A DNA stretch of 64,000 bases from Karstenula rhodostoma CBS 690.94 (lineage: Eukaryota; Ascomycota; Dothideomycetes; Pleosporales; Didymosphaeriaceae): NCBI GenBank assembly GCA_010093485.1, contig MU001493.1, positions 2,530,937 through 2,594,936 of the forward strand, in the 5' to 3' direction. The position numbers and the translations under genes were made by a program. Below are positions 30,201 to 41,128 of this stretch, piece after piece. Below the pieces are notes generated by a model. That model was not told where the DNA came from. It did not search any database and was given only the letters and a program-made list of their open reading frames with translations. Positions within the stretch are counted from its first letter, which is position 1. The number at the start of each line of letters is the position of its first letter.

Positions 30201-31730
30201 TTGGTGTCGGTCTGTTAAAAGAAAAAGAAAAAAAATGTCCATGAGTCTGGCTCTGCTCTGGTGCTGTACTAAATCCTAAGGGTAACCTTGTCATGGCTGT
30301 TGGTGTTGGCCTTTGCCAATGGCTCACAAGGTCCAGCTTTTAGCTCATACTATACTTCGGTGTCTTCGAGATCCATCTGTATACAACCTGATGGGTTCGT
30401 GTGTCGGTCTGTCTCAAAATATCACACACAATGCTTTCATGGCGTGAGCTCTGCTTTGTTCTTGAAACTTCTAACAATCGCACAATATGGCCTGGTGCCG
30501 GATCGTCTCGAAACACTGACACTTGGGGTTATGGCTTGGGGCTCTGCCCTGCTCGAATCTTGAACAAACTGAAAAGCAGGGAGCATGGCTTAATGAGGGG
30601 GCTTCTATCATAATTATTGAACGATTGAGACTATGGCTTCCTGTTTGGCCTTCCCTGGAGACCGAGTCGTCAAGGTTTCGGGTTGGGGTCCTATCCAAAC
30701 GTTGCATGTTCTGGTCCATGGCACGAATATTGCAGCTGTGTTGTCGAATATGACGAAGTACAACCTGAAATGGCTTACATCGTCAGCGCGTTTCACAGTC
30801 TTACGCGTGTTTATAATGGCTTGGTCGTTCAGCGTGCCAGAACCAGATAATAATTGTCTATGGTGCTCTGGACTTGCAGAATGTTATTTGCAATGAGAAA
30901 ATGGCTTGGAGCTCTACTCGGTGTTCAAAATACACCGTATGGCCAAGCCATGGCTTGGTGAATCTGTTCATTTATTCAAAATCAAGCAGGACTGAAAACT
31001 ATGTGTTGTTGCGCCACTTGGTGTTTGAAACTTTCATGGCCACATCGTAATTGCTTCCTGCTTTTACTCTGCCTGAATTACGGATTCTTCTGGCACATGA
31101 CTTTTCACTTTGCTTCTTTTCTCCCAAGCAAAAGGCATCCCGGGTAGCATGTTTTATGTGACTCTCGAGTAAGGCCAACGTTGACATCTCGGTGCGGCTT
31201 AGAGGTGTACCCGATAACCCTGAGAATTGGTGCTGTGCTCGCGATCATTGTCGTAAAGTTACAGTCAACCAATTTAGGGTCTGGTGTTTCGATCTATCTC
31301 GAAGAATTGGAGTACAGAGGAACGACCTTTTGCGCTGCTAAGTCTTACAAAAAGGAAAAATGGACGTGTTCATGCCGCAGTACTTCCAGGGTGTATATTG
31401 AAAAAAAAAAAAAAAAAAGAAAAAAGGTCATGATGTCACACGTGCTTGATCTATCATTTCCTTCTTCTGCGTCTCTCAACTGAATGATTGAAACGACATC
31501 CTTCTTTCTTGGATTGAGTGACTAAAAAACAAGAAACCAATAAAAAATGTTGTGCTGTTATAGTCGATCTGCAAAATTAATGCTCTGGCTGGGCATAGCT
31601 TGTGCTCTGCTCTATGTTCTCGAATTTCGGAAGTTTCAAACTCATGGCAGTTTCTTCTAAATCTTTCAAAATTGCAAGTACTCAAAACTATGGATTGGTG
31701 CCGTGCTTTGCGTCAAAACTTTGTACTCCA
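27254..31730 (+). repeat. Degenerate tandem array of ~100-bp dimeric units
   Basis: The + strand repeats a pattern over about 4.4 kb. Each half-unit begins ATGG (often ATGGCTTGG or ATGGTTTGG), runs through a T/G-rich middle and a GTCTAAAA / GTCCAAAA / TCTCAAAA box, and then 10-20 variable bases. Two half-unit types alternate in the best part: type A (about 57 bp, ATGG-TTGGACTCTGCT...) starts at 29248, 29351, 29452, 29555 and 29655; type B (about 46 bp, ATGG-TTGGTGTG...) at 29304, 29408, 29508, 29612 and 29712. Spacing of like units is 100-104 bp. The 27.25-28.2 kb part also has larger copies 210-224 bp apart. Units drift strongly and break every long frame, so the array is not coding now. An A18 tract lies near 31,401. 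It may be a decayed minisatellite, a former repeat gene or a non-coding transcript. Confidence 0.7.
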
Positions 31731-33078
31731 AGATTTCGCCTTCTTTCCTTGGGAGTGGAAGCTGTAACGGTGCTCGTAGTGTGTCCTCCAACTCTAGCAT
31801 CCAGATCACTAGTGGTAATCAAATCTCCCCGTGGCGTAGGGACTGCCCGTGGATACGTCGTAGAGGCAGTTTGTGGTATCTTGAGCCTCTTTCGTCTATA
31901 TAAATCCCGTTCCCATGCTAAAGAAGTTCCCTACATTTCTACTTCTCTGCTTCTTGTATCAAACTAAAATAACTGACTTCTTTTCGTGTTTCTGGGATTC
32001 TGGGGGCGATTAAAATACTATTAAAACCCGCATATGTTGTCTACAGTTGAAGAGAAAAAGCCGTACCTCGATATGTGTTGACGTCAAATTCTTCCTGGAC
32101 TGAAAACAACGAGATGTTCCTCGCACACTTCCACTTGGCTGCTCTTGTGGGAAACCAGAAGAGTCAGCAGGTTACTGGATATATGGACGCTGAGATTTGG
32201 GTCTCAAACAATGCATCTGAGATCATAACACGTGCAATTCAAATATGATACTTCGCGAGCTTCTGGAAGCCGCGGCAAAACGCAATACATGAACTCTGTA
32301 GGGTGCCAAAACACAAACAGGTCAAAAGTCATAGGTCTTCCTCCAGCGGACCATTGCCCAGCCGCACAGGCAGGAGAAACGTGTCGCTAACACGTGAAAT
32401 TATACCTCAAAAGACTGGCAAAAGGCTCTATGTTTTGCCGCTGAGGCTTTGTGGTGTCAGGATCCTACTGAGGACGAGCTTAAGTCTTCTTTCGTCGATA
32501 GAGTGCGTTTATTTGCAAATCCGGACCTGGGCTCATAATAGGCGGTTCACGATGGGTCATTTGGTATCACCAGTCTGAAAAGAGATGGAAGATCCCAAGT
32601 CTTAATAAGAAGGCGTATTGGTAACGCCCGGTGATTCACCTGGTCGTCGTGAACATGTAAAGTCATGGTTTAAGAAAAGTCATTCACTACGCCTTGACTT
32701 TACTGCGGCAGTTCTGCACTAAAACTAAGAGTCTGTTGGTTCACATCGTTTGTTAGCGATTTACGTTACGGTATCAAATCAGATCCCGAGAGACCCACAC
32801 AGCTTGTTTCACGTAACACATCTAGCAAAGCCCGTGAAAATTGAGGGAATCTGACGTTTCTCGAGAACCTTCAGATACAAACATAGATGGCATATGGCAC
32901 GATTAGGTTCACAATGGAAAAAGTCCGACAAGTGTTGCAGCCATTGCCCCCATTCGTGCTAGCGCAGGCATTCATCGACTTAGCGCGACGCTAACGCATT
33001 GTTGCCTGATCCTACACCATCTTATATCCGACCAATGTTCCCCATCAACATTGTGCAGAATACACAGAACGACAGAAA
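31731..33078. other. Intergenic, no gene seen
   Basis: Only short frames without coding character. It lacks clear copies of the array seen upstream and probably ends with the promoter of the F-box gene at 33079. Confidence 0.5.
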
Positions 33079-34347
33079 ATGAAGACCAGAAGCAACGAAA
33101 GATCCACGCGATCCAGCGATCGAAGAACACCAACACGACCAACCCGCAAGAAAGCCTCAGGGGTAACGAAACCCCCATCCCAACCAACACCTGCACGCAA
33201 GCGCACCACGAAGAGAAAAGGCCTTCCCCATGCCCTAGAGGAATACCACAAGCAATCCTCAACAGACCCCAACGCATCATCCCCGCGGCCCAAGCTCACC
33301 AGCCTCCCCCTCGAACTCTTCACCCACATCACCACCTGCCTCCCCCCCGAAGCCCTCGTCTGCCTCAGCCTAACCTGCAAACTCGCCCTGCAGTACATCG
33401 GCGCCGAATGCTGGCGACATCCCGAAATCAGAAAACACCAGTACCACTGCCGCAGACACCTCATGCAATGTCTCATCCGCGACAACCCCCCAGACCTGAC
33501 CTTCTGCAACTTCTGCAACACCCTCCACCCCCCGCTAAAACCCCCGCGCACACACCGCGTGACCAAGTTGACGAAGATATGTATGAGCCAGTGGGCGGTG
33601 GTGGATTACTTCCCCCAAGTGCGAGATGAGCAGCAAGAGGGGAGTTACAGCCTCCTCCACGCACACATCCACGACGTCTTTAATAGACGGGATGGCGATC
33701 CCGATCCTAAGGCCGCAGACCTTCTGGCCGGAAACTACAGCACCGCCCAGCATCCGGATTTCACCTACGCCCTCGCCTCCTCCGCGCGCTGGATCGACAA
33801 CCGCCTCGTCCTGCGCCACACGCACGTCTTCCGCGCGAAACCCCGTGGCCCGCTCAATCTGGCTGCCGTCCTCGCGCTGCCGCTGAGACTGTGCGCGCAT
33901 ATGTCGACGACGACGGAAAAAGCTGACCGAGCGCGCTATGTGGGCACGCACACGGCTAACACGCCCCTCCTCACGCACGCTATCGCGTCGGCGTTTGCCC
34001 CGGGGCGACAAAGCGGTGGTGCGCCTTCGTATCTCGACAACACGACGCTATTCCGCAAAGTAACGCCGTTGGAGCAGAAGCAGATCGACAGCGCGGACGC
34101 GGGTGAGGATGTGGTGTGGAAGTGTCGCGGGTGCCCGACCAAGTTCAAAGTCGCGGTGGGGGACGATGGCGGCGCGCTGGAGATAGTCACGTGGCACTGC
34201 TTTGGGGCGGATTTGCTGCATGCGGATAAGTACTGGGAGTGGTTTGTGAGGAGGGAGGTTGCGAATCTGGGGGCGGGGAAGAGGAATAGCGAGTACTGGT
34301 TTCCGACGGGGAGGAGCGTGCCGGATTTTAAGACTGCGGAGGGGTGA
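33079..34347 (+). CDS. F-box protein, 422 aa
   Basis: A single exon from the ATG at 33079. The first 50 residues are basic (Arg, Lys, Thr, Pro). The F-box is at about 72-110: L-T-S-L-P-L-E-L-F-T-H-I then C-L-P-P-E-A-L-V-C-L-S-L-T-C. F-boxes bind Skp1 in SCF ubiquitin ligases. The remainder has no WD or LRR repeats; it has conserved-looking aromatic and Cys/His residues (F-C-N-F-C-N, C-R-G-C-P, W-H-C-F) that may bind a metal or form the substrate site. This layout is common in lineage-expanded mould F-box families. It converges with the SDR gene, 137 bp apart. Substrate unknown. Confidence 0.75.
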   Translation: MKTRSNERSTRSSDRRTPTRPTRKKASGVTKPPSQPTPARKRTTKRKGLPHALEEYHKQSSTDPNASSPRPKLTSLPLELFTHITTCLPPEALVCLSLTCKLALQYIGAECWRHPEIRKHQYHCRRHLMQCLIRDNPPDLTFCNFCNTLHPPLKPPRTHRVTKLTKICMSQWAVVDYFPQVRDEQQEGSYSLLHAHIHDVFNRRDGDPDPKAADLLAGNYSTAQHPDFTYALASSARWIDNRLVLRHTHVFRAKPRGPLNLAAVLALPLRLCAHMSTTTEKADRARYVGTHTANTPLLTHAIASAFAPGRQSGGAPSYLDNTTLFRKVTPLEQKQIDSADAGEDVVWKCRGCPTKFKVAVGDDGGALEIVTWHCFGADLLHADKYWEWFVRREVANLGAGKRNSEYWFPTGRSVPDFKTAEG

Positions 34348-34484
34348 GGGGGGTGGGGTGGGGTGTGTTGGATTGAAGAGGAGTTGGCGAAAGGGGATGT
34401 TGGTTGGAGATGATGGTGTCGAGATGGGAGAAGATATTGTATGAGAACTATACGACGCGTCCGATGTTCCATCGCTTCCTTTCC

Positions 34485-35453
34485 TCACATGCTACTGTAT
34501 CCACCATCGACCGGTATCCCGACACCGGTGACCCACGAAGCATCCTCACTCGACAAGAACAACGCTGCCCTCGCGATGTCCTGCGTGCTTGTCAGTTCCG
34601 GTTTCCAACCCCATTCCACCCTGAAGCACGTACCTTGCCCTCGCCCAGTCCGCGGAACGGATGTCTCTGAAGCAAGTGGGACTTCAGCGCCTCATCCGAA
34701 AACACATGATGCGTCATTGCCGAGTTAGTAACTACAGCGTTAGCATCTCTCTCGACGAAGGACGGAAAATCTGGAGCCTTACAACCAGGACACAGCGCAT
34801 TGACATGGATGCGGTGCGGCGCACAATCCAGCGCCGCTGTCTTCGTCAAACCAATAACGCCGTGTTTCGCAGCCGTGTAGCCCGCTGCATCGCATTAGCA
34901 CGCCCTCGTTCTCCAACGCAGACACCTCTCTTTCCCACATACTGTAGTTCGACTGCCCAGCAAGCCCCCAGATACTCGCAATATTAACGATCCACCCCTT
35001 ATCCCCCGACGCACCCGCCGCCTGCCCGACCATCTGCCGACTCGCATACTTAGTCCCCAGAAACACGCCCTTCAAATTAACATTCAGAACCTTATCCCAC
35101 TGCTCCTCCCTATACTCCCAGATCTTCTTCGTGTCCTCGCCCGTCCCCGCATTGTTGACCATGATGTCCAGTCTGCCGAACAAGGTCACGGCCTCCTCGA
35201 CAAGGGCCTCGACATCAGAGGCAACGGCGATGTTGGCTTTCACGAAGACGGCGCGGCCCCCGGCTTTCTCGATCTCCTGCACCGTCGTGAGATGCCCGTC
35301 TGTGCCTTCTGCGGCGGCGAGGAGAGAGGATTCTTGCAAGTCGGTGACGACGACCGAGGCGCCTTCTGCGGCGAAGAGGAGCGCGATGGCGCGGCCGATG
35401 CCCGAGGCGGAGCCCGTGACTATGGCAACTTTGTTTTGGAGGCGGCCGGGCAT
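34485..35453 (-). CDS. Short-chain dehydrogenase/reductase (SDR), 268 aa, four exons
   Basis: Exons 35453-34943, 34884-34783, 34731-34634 and 34580-34485; introns of 58, 51 and 53 nt with GTATGT, GTAAGG and GTACGT donors. The splicing restores the family motifs exactly: cofactor motif T-G-S-A-S-G-I-G (13-20), N-N-A-G (100-103), catalytic Ser160, Tyr173 and Lys177 (Y-T-A-A-K), and then C-P-G-F-T across the second intron. Length matches a classical single-domain SDR. It oxidises or reduces an alcohol/ketone with NAD(P)(H); substrate unknown. Asp38 after the second strand (V-V-V-T-D) suggests NAD(H) preference, a general SDR rule. No biosynthetic cluster surrounds it. A TATATATA box lies about 140 bp upstream. 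Confidence 0.85.
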
Positions 35454-36492
35454 TGGTTGTTTGAGAAGGTGGGGGTTTTCTAGGAACGAGATGTGGTGGG
35501 TGGAGAAAAGGGGTAGGAAAACGTGTATGTGGAAGAGGACAGATAGAGAGGCTTGCAAGTAGATGTGTGCCAGGAGATAGTGTACGGTTGAAGTATATAT
35601 ACTGAGATGTTTGGGTCGTGCGGACTAGAGACGCCTGCCACGCGGAAGCCAAGCAGGTTAACGTGCGTACCATTCGAGACGCGTGCGTGCCACTCGGTTC
35701 CCACGCCCTCCCCGGACTCACCCAGATACAATCGAAGCGGCGTACATACATGCGGCGATGCCTATGTTAGCAGCTGCATACTCAAGAGAACCAATGATCC
35801 ATTGGTACGCCATCCTGCGCCTTGGAAGCGTGACGGAGTTCGGATGCGCGCCCGTCCAAACCAAGGAGCGTCGACAGGTCATGTTCGATGAAAAAGTGAC
35901 AGGTGCGAGCGATTCATGGCGTGAAGTATCTCCAGCTGCGAGAGATAGTGCTGAGTGGATTACCAAGATGGCGGAGTTCGGATGCGGCTGGTACAGACTG
36001 GAGGATCCACTGGCAGAGTCCGACGAGTTGTGACTTTCGACACCCCACCTCGCCACTCCGAAGACGCGAGCTGCGAGCTCAGGAACCTGCTCATATATCG
36101 TATGCAAGCTGTTTTGTTAAGAATGGTGTGCTGCTATTCTTGGTTACCACGTCGCGGATGCGTCGTCGAGTTTAGTTTGGCTGTGGTCGCAGAGTCGAGC
36201 GTCGGAGAATTCTGACTGCAACGCAGGAGGGGATATTTGAGACCGGCCTGATCGGGACTAGCATGCTGTACCCACAGGTGAGAACGTGCCACGACGTCAT
36301 TTGAGTCGTCGCCAGCATCGCCTCCGTGTCGAAACAACAGCTGTATACACAGATTGAAACCAATCCCATTTTGAAGTTATCGAACATCACGCCTGCATGA
36401 CTCTTTCTCCTCGTTTTGTACATTGCCTCTCAAAACACGTCCAAGACTCCAGTCTCCACCCACAAGCCCAGCACCACCCACCACCAACACCA
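35454..36492. other. Divergent intergenic region
   Basis: About 1 kb between the SDR gene and the TatD-family gene. Overlapping frames of 116-129 codons on both strands (35,683-36,107) have no motif and cannot both be real, so I call neither. The TatD frame is also open from an ATG at 36397. Confidence 0.5.
35593..35601 (-). promoter_or_regulatory. TATA-like box of the SDR gene
   Basis: An alternating TATATATA stretch about 140 bp upstream of the ATG at 35453, the only such element in the interval. Confidence 0.35.
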
Positions 36493-37710
36493 ATGTCCAA
36501 TCCAGCCCACGATGATTTCCCCTGGCACCTCGGCGTCTTTGACGCCCACTGCCACCCCACCGACATAATGACCAGCATCCCCACCCTCCCGACCATGCAA
36601 GCCCGCTGCCTAACCATCATGGGCACCCGCGCCCAAGACCAACACCTCGTCGCCCACGTCGCAGACACGTACGGCGTAAAAAGCGCCAACCCCGCCGCCT
36701 GGGACAGGAAAGAATGCATGATCCCCTGCTTCGGATGGCACCCCTGGTTCGCGCACACCATGTACCTCGACGACACCCCTACCCCCTCCGCAGACGACGC
36801 ATCTCCCAAACCTCTAACCCCCGCCGCAAAAATATCCCACTACCAAAGCATTCTCACCCCACACCGCGAACACCCCAGTGACGATGACAAGCAAATCTTC
36901 CTCTCCCTCCCAGACCCCTCCCCCTTCTCCGCCTTCCTCGCCCAAACGCGCGACTACCTGACAACCTACCCGCTCGCTCTCGTCGGCGAAATCGGCCTCG
37001 ACCGCGCCTTCCGCATCCCAGAAGCCTACGCGGGCGAGCGGGCAGAAAACGAACTAACACCGGGTGGTCGCGAGGGGCGGCGTCTAACGCCGTTCCGCTG
37101 TGCGCCGGCGCACCAGAAGGAGGTTTTCAAACGGCAGCTGCAGCTCGCCGCGGAGATGGGGCGGGGCGTCAGCGTGCACGGCGTGCAGGCGCATGGGATG
37201 GTGTTTGAGGCGATTCGAGAGCTGTGGGGGGGTCATGAGCGCGTTGTGGTGTCGAAGCGGGCGAGGAAGAAGCGCGGGGATGGCGCTCATACCTCGTTGA
37301 GTGAGGACGTTGGGGATGATGGATTGAAGCCGAAACCATACCCCCCGCGGGTGTGTCTCCACTCCTTCTCTGGCGCCCCCGACGCGTTTAAACAGTACCT
37401 CGCCCCCTCCATCCCCATATCTTTCTTCGCATCCTTCTCGACGGCGGTGAACCTAGCCAACGACCTCGATGGGGAAACCCCTGAGGCGTTCGTTAAAATG
37501 GTGAGAGCGGTGCCGGATGAGATGGTGCTCGTGGAGAGCGATCTGCACACTGCGGGGGCGGAGATGGATCGCAGGCTGGAGGATATGGTGAGGAGGGTGT
37601 GTGAGATCAAGGGGTGGGGGTTGGAGGAGGGGGTGGGGAGGTTGGGGGCGAATTGGAGGAGGTTTGTGTTTGGGGAGGGTGAGGTAGGGCATAGCGACGA
37701 GGGTTCGTGA
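36493..37710 (+). CDS. TatD-family metal-dependent hydrolase (Scn1-like), 405 aa
   Basis: The ATG at 36493 directly precedes conserved sequence; another at 36397 would add 32 residues. Metal-binding D-A-H-C-H is at 17-21. Further family signatures follow in order: C-F-G-W-H-P-W (a G-x-H-P block), V-G-E-I-G-L-D (the metal-bridging Glu), S-V-H-G-V-Q-A-H-G, L-H-S-F-S-G-A and V-E-S-D-L-H. TatD proteins are TIM-barrel hydrolases, several with DNase activity; the fission-yeast relative Scn1 is described as a Cut9 interactor. The protein is longer than bacterial TatD because of insertions around 95-140 and 235-290, the latter Lys/Arg-rich, as in other filamentous fungi. Nuclear or cytosolic location is likely. 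Confidence 0.8.
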   Translation: MSNPAHDDFPWHLGVFDAHCHPTDIMTSIPTLPTMQARCLTIMGTRAQDQHLVAHVADTYGVKSANPAAWDRKECMIPCFGWHPWFAHTMYLDDTPTPSADDASPKPLTPAAKISHYQSILTPHREHPSDDDKQIFLSLPDPSPFSAFLAQTRDYLTTYPLALVGEIGLDRAFRIPEAYAGERAENELTPGGREGRRLTPFRCAPAHQKEVFKRQLQLAAEMGRGVSVHGVQAHGMVFEAIRELWGGHERVVVSKRARKKRGDGAHTSLSEDVGDDGLKPKPYPPRVCLHSFSGAPDAFKQYLAPSIPISFFASFSTAVNLANDLDGETPEAFVKMVRAVPDEMVLVESDLHTAGAEMDRRLEDMVRRVCEIKGWGLEEGVGRLGANWRRFVFGEGEVGHSDEGS

Positions 37711-38157
37711 GAGGGATGGGCATGTGTTGTTGGGTGTGATTCGAAGGGATGGATGAGGACGCGTGGGTGCGATGGGCAAGAAGTTGTGACTGCTCTCTGC
37801 AAGGCACCTTGATGGTAGTGAGGACAGACGGGTTGGGTTGGCACTCACGTTGGGGCAGTGATTGATCCGGCTGCACGACGAAGCGTTGCATAGAAAATAG
37901 GCAAGGCTTCGAGGAAGATCGACCGGTCGCGCAGGGATCGTACGACTCGCATACTTGGCAAAGGCTTGTCACGAGCTTCTCGCAGAGTAGGATACAATCG
38001 AAGGGGTATTATACTTTGCCATCAGTAGGCCGTGTACATAGAGGTAGGAGCATAAACAAAAACAGCCGCCATCATCATACATGTCCATACGCCGCGCTGA
38101 AACGACGCCAATGGCCACCCGGGATATCATACAAACGTCTCATGCACATTACACGTA
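37711..38157. other. Convergent 3' region
   Basis: Between the 3' ends of the TatD-family gene and the mitochondrial K+/H+ exchange-related gene; no gene seen. Confidence 0.5.
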
Positions 38158-39208
38158 CTACGCCTTCTCGTCTTTGGAAGGTTTCTCGTGGGAGATTTTC
38201 TCCGCTGCTTCGTGGATGCGTTTTTCGGCTTCTTCCAACGGCTGCGTTACGTGCTTGGGCAGGGCGTCCGTGGCCGTCTGCCCGGGCGCTGCCGTCGCCT
38301 TCTCCAGCTCGAGCTTCTCTTCCACGAGCTTGTCCTTTGCTTTGATGGATTGCTCGACCTGCTCGACGGCGCGCTCGATCTCGACCTCCATGTCGGGCAG
38401 GTGGAATTGCTCGGCGATGAGCTTGCCGTTCCAGCGCTGCAGCACCATGACGTCTTCCTTTCCGCCGTTGGTGAGCGACTCGACGACGTTTGCGACCTTC
38501 TCTGACTGCTCTTGCGTGGGCGTGGGCGCGGCGCGCGAGATGTCGCGGGTCGGGTACATGAGGCCGGCGGTGTAGGCTTCGTCGAGCTCGGTGGAGGGGT
38601 TCGGGGTGGGGAGGTTGTGCTGCAGGAGGAACTCGAGGTGTTTTGAGCCGGCCAGTGCTTTCCAGTACGAGTAGGCGCGGTAGACGAAGTAGAAGAAGGG
38701 CAGGTTGGGGACGCTGGGGCAGTTAGCACGGGACAAGGCCTCGGAGGTGCCATGTGACGTACATGGGGACCAGGGCAAAGGGCGCGGTGAAGGGCATGGC
38801 GACGATGCTCCATATCATCTTGCTGCGGTACATGCCCTGCTTCTCCGTGGCCAGCTTCTTGAGGATCTCGGGCACGCGCTCTTTCTGCAGATACAGGCCG
38901 GGATACATGACCTGCCACTTCTCGGTGCCCTCAGTGATGGCGAGCTTGCGCTTGGTGGTCAGGGCGGGCAGGGTCTTGAGCCCCCATTCCTCGAAGGGGA
39001 TGCGGTTGAGGGCCTGGTTGCCCATCTGGGTGACGCGCTTCTTCCAGTTGAGCGGCGCCTTCGCGTCCGACTCCCAGGCGACCCATGTCTCGCTGGCCTT
39101 GTTGGTGAGCTTGTCGAGGTAGCCTCGCTCGCCGGCGGCCTTTTCGTGCAGCTTCTCGCAGTAGATGAGCGAGCGGCGCGTGGACACGGGCAGGAGGAAC
39201 AGGCGCAT
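38158..39208 (-). CDS. Mitochondrial K+-H+ exchange-related protein (Mit_KHE1 family), 333 aa, two exons
   Basis: Exons 39208-38763 and 38713-38158; the 49-nt intron has GTACGT donor, GTGCTAAC branch and CCCCAG acceptor. The start M-R-L-F-L-L-P-V-S-T-R-R is characteristic of this family, whose yeast member is YDL183C. Members are linked to potassium/proton exchange at the mitochondrial inner membrane. The splice joins P-F-A-L-V-P-I-V-P-N-L-P-F-F-Y into a hydrophobic hairpin (about 130-170), followed by a soluble region ending in a Glu/Lys-rich coiled coil (about 250-333). The Arg-rich N-terminus would suit mitochondrial import. Head-to-head with the SRF1-like gene, 599 bp apart. Confidence 0.8.
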
Positions 39209-39807
39209 GGCGGCGGTCGGGGATGGTGCACGAGGGTTTAGTAAGCGCACAATTGGCGCAGGTGCGAAGCTTTTTAGGAGGGCGAGGCGTGAAACATGAC
39301 GGCGATGGGCATCGAGGGACAGGGCACAGGCAAGCTAGCTAGCGGAGGCGTGAACAGGCACAGATGGAATTGTTCGCGGCGCAAGGACGTCATAATGCGC
39401 TGTGCAGGGGCAAGGCCAGTGGTGGCAGGGCGGCGTGGGTCCTGGATCTCCAGCTAATCTAACTACGAGTAACTACTCTACCTGGTAACCTCCCCAGCCA
39501 GCGACGCGCCAGTTTCCTGCCTTCACCATCACCGGGAGCATCCCACCCACACGCTCGCTCGCTTTGGCCAGAGCCGCAGCCCCCGCCAGCAGCCAGCAGC
39601 CAGCAGAGCAGCAATCCCGGGCGCATCCCCCAGCCAGGCATGCCGTCGCACACCGACTGCTACTTCGCGCCCACGTAATCGCCGCTGTGCTGCGTCACGC
39701 CCGAGCGGCTTGGCCGGCGCCCGTGGAGCTTCCACCTTCACGACACGGGCACAGGCACCGGCACCGGCACCCAGCCACCCAGCCAGAGCGGAGCCACGCC
39801 CTGTAAC
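39209..39807. other. Divergent promoter region
   Basis: A shared upstream region for the mitochondrial gene (start 39208) and the SRF1-like gene (start 39808). Contains short CAGC-rich runs near 39,580; no defined element. Confidence 0.5.
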
Positions 39808-41128
39808 ATGACCACCAACCCCATGGTCGAAGCCCACAATGGCGCCTCGCCCTTCCTACATCCCTCGCCGCCGCCCGCCCAGGGGCACCTCACCACCAAC
39901 ACCACCACCCTCCGCCTCCAGCCCTCTCACTTTCCCTCGGCCGCCCCGTCTCCGATCCCCCCGACCGCCTCGAGCCTGAGCCTGCAGCGCCCGCTCTCGG
40001 CCACCACCGCCTCCAGCAGCCACGACCGCTACCCGCACGACCAGACCGACGGCGCCGCCAACGTGCCCAAGTCGCACCGCCAGTCCGTCTCGTCGAACCC
40101 GCACACGCTGGCGTCGTCGCGCTCAAAGGACACCCAGGCGGCCGACGACAAGCACCGCATCGCCCGCACCCTCCCGCCCTGGGTCCAGTCCGCCGACGAC
40201 GACGAGCATGCCGACGCCGCCTCGTCGCTGCTGCTGCCGCGCACCCCCACGTCGGTCCGCCCGGCCTCGCACAACTATCTCCCCACCCCCAAGTCGCACG
40301 TCCCCGGCCGCAGGTTCGACCACGCCCGCGAGCATGCCCCCGTCACCCCCAAGACGCCCCTTGCCGAGCAGGCCTCCAAGTGGCAGCAGTTCGCAAAGGC
40401 CTCCGACTTCGACCGCCCCCCGTCCTCGCGCGGCCAGATCGTCGACGACGACTGGATGAAGGAAAACATGCCCAATCTCGAGGAGCCGTGGCAGCCCATG
40501 GATCAGGAGGAAAAGGAACCGCTCAAGGGCTTCTTCCTCTTCAGCTCCGCAAAGCGCGCCCGCTTCCACAGGGTCCTCATGAACCACCCCATGGTGCCGC
40601 TCGTCGTGCGCATGATCGTGCTCATCTTCTCCGTCCTGGCCCTCGCCCTGGCTGGCTCCATCTTCCACCGCTCCGACAGCCAGTCGTGCAAGAACAACTC
40701 GTCCACCTGGATGGCCGTGGTTGTCGACGTCGTGGCCATCGTCTACACCGTTTACATCACCTACGACGAATACACGTCCAAACCCCTGGGACTGCGCTCC
40801 CACTACGCCAAGATGCGCCTCATCTTCCTCGACCTCGCCTTCATCGTCTTCGACTCGGCGAACCTAAGTCTGGCCTTCCAGGCCCTGACGGACAGCCGCT
40901 GGGCGTGCAAGGACGGCTCCGATCTGGACGAAGGCGGGGCGGGCTGCCAATACGTGAAGAGTATATGTTCCCGGCAGAAGGCGTTGACGGCTACGCTGCT
41001 GATTGCACTGATCGCGTGGCTGACCACCTTTGCCATCAGTACGATGAGGTACGCCCCTCCCATCTCCGCTCTAATCCTGTATCCCTTACTGACAAGACTC
41101 CAGGCTCATCGAGCGCGTGGCGAGGTAA
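39808..41128 (+). CDS. SRF1-like four-span membrane protein (phospholipase D regulator family), 421 aa, two exons
   Basis: Exons 39808-41048 and 41104-41128; donor GTACGC, acceptor CTCCAG. Splicing gives a short natural end, S-T-M-R-L-I-E-R-V-A-R, instead of an odd 60-residue run-on. The first ~235 residues are disordered and rich in Ser, Pro, Thr and His. A conserved block K-E-P-L-K-G-F-F-L-F precedes four spans: about 268-290, 304-324, 338-360 and 392-413. Between spans lie Y-I-T-Y-D-E-Y-T-S-K-P-L-G-L and F-D-S-A-N-L-S-L-A-F, which I associate with fungal proteins annotated as Spo14 (phospholipase D) regulator SRF1. A membrane regulator of lipid signalling is therefore likely; the assignment rests on pattern memory. 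Confidence 0.7.

Noticed and set aside
27915..30220. Numerous 70-150-codon frames on both strands within the array
   Set aside because: They arise from repeat sequence, change frame between units and have no domain or splice support; none is a convincing gene.
31376..31430. Poly(A)-like tract as a retroelement 3' end
   Set aside because: No reverse transcriptase, target-site duplication or element body could be recognised around the A tract.
27254..31730. CRISPR-like or snoRNA-array appearance of the repeats
   Set aside because: Repeats are strongly degenerate, of unequal length, without constant-size spacers, in a fungal nuclear context. C/D boxes are not at fixed positions. No tRNA-like or hairpin unit was apparent.
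35683..36107. Overlapping 116- and 129-codon frames on opposite strands
   Set aside because: Mutually exclusive, no motif or splice signal; probably intergenic.
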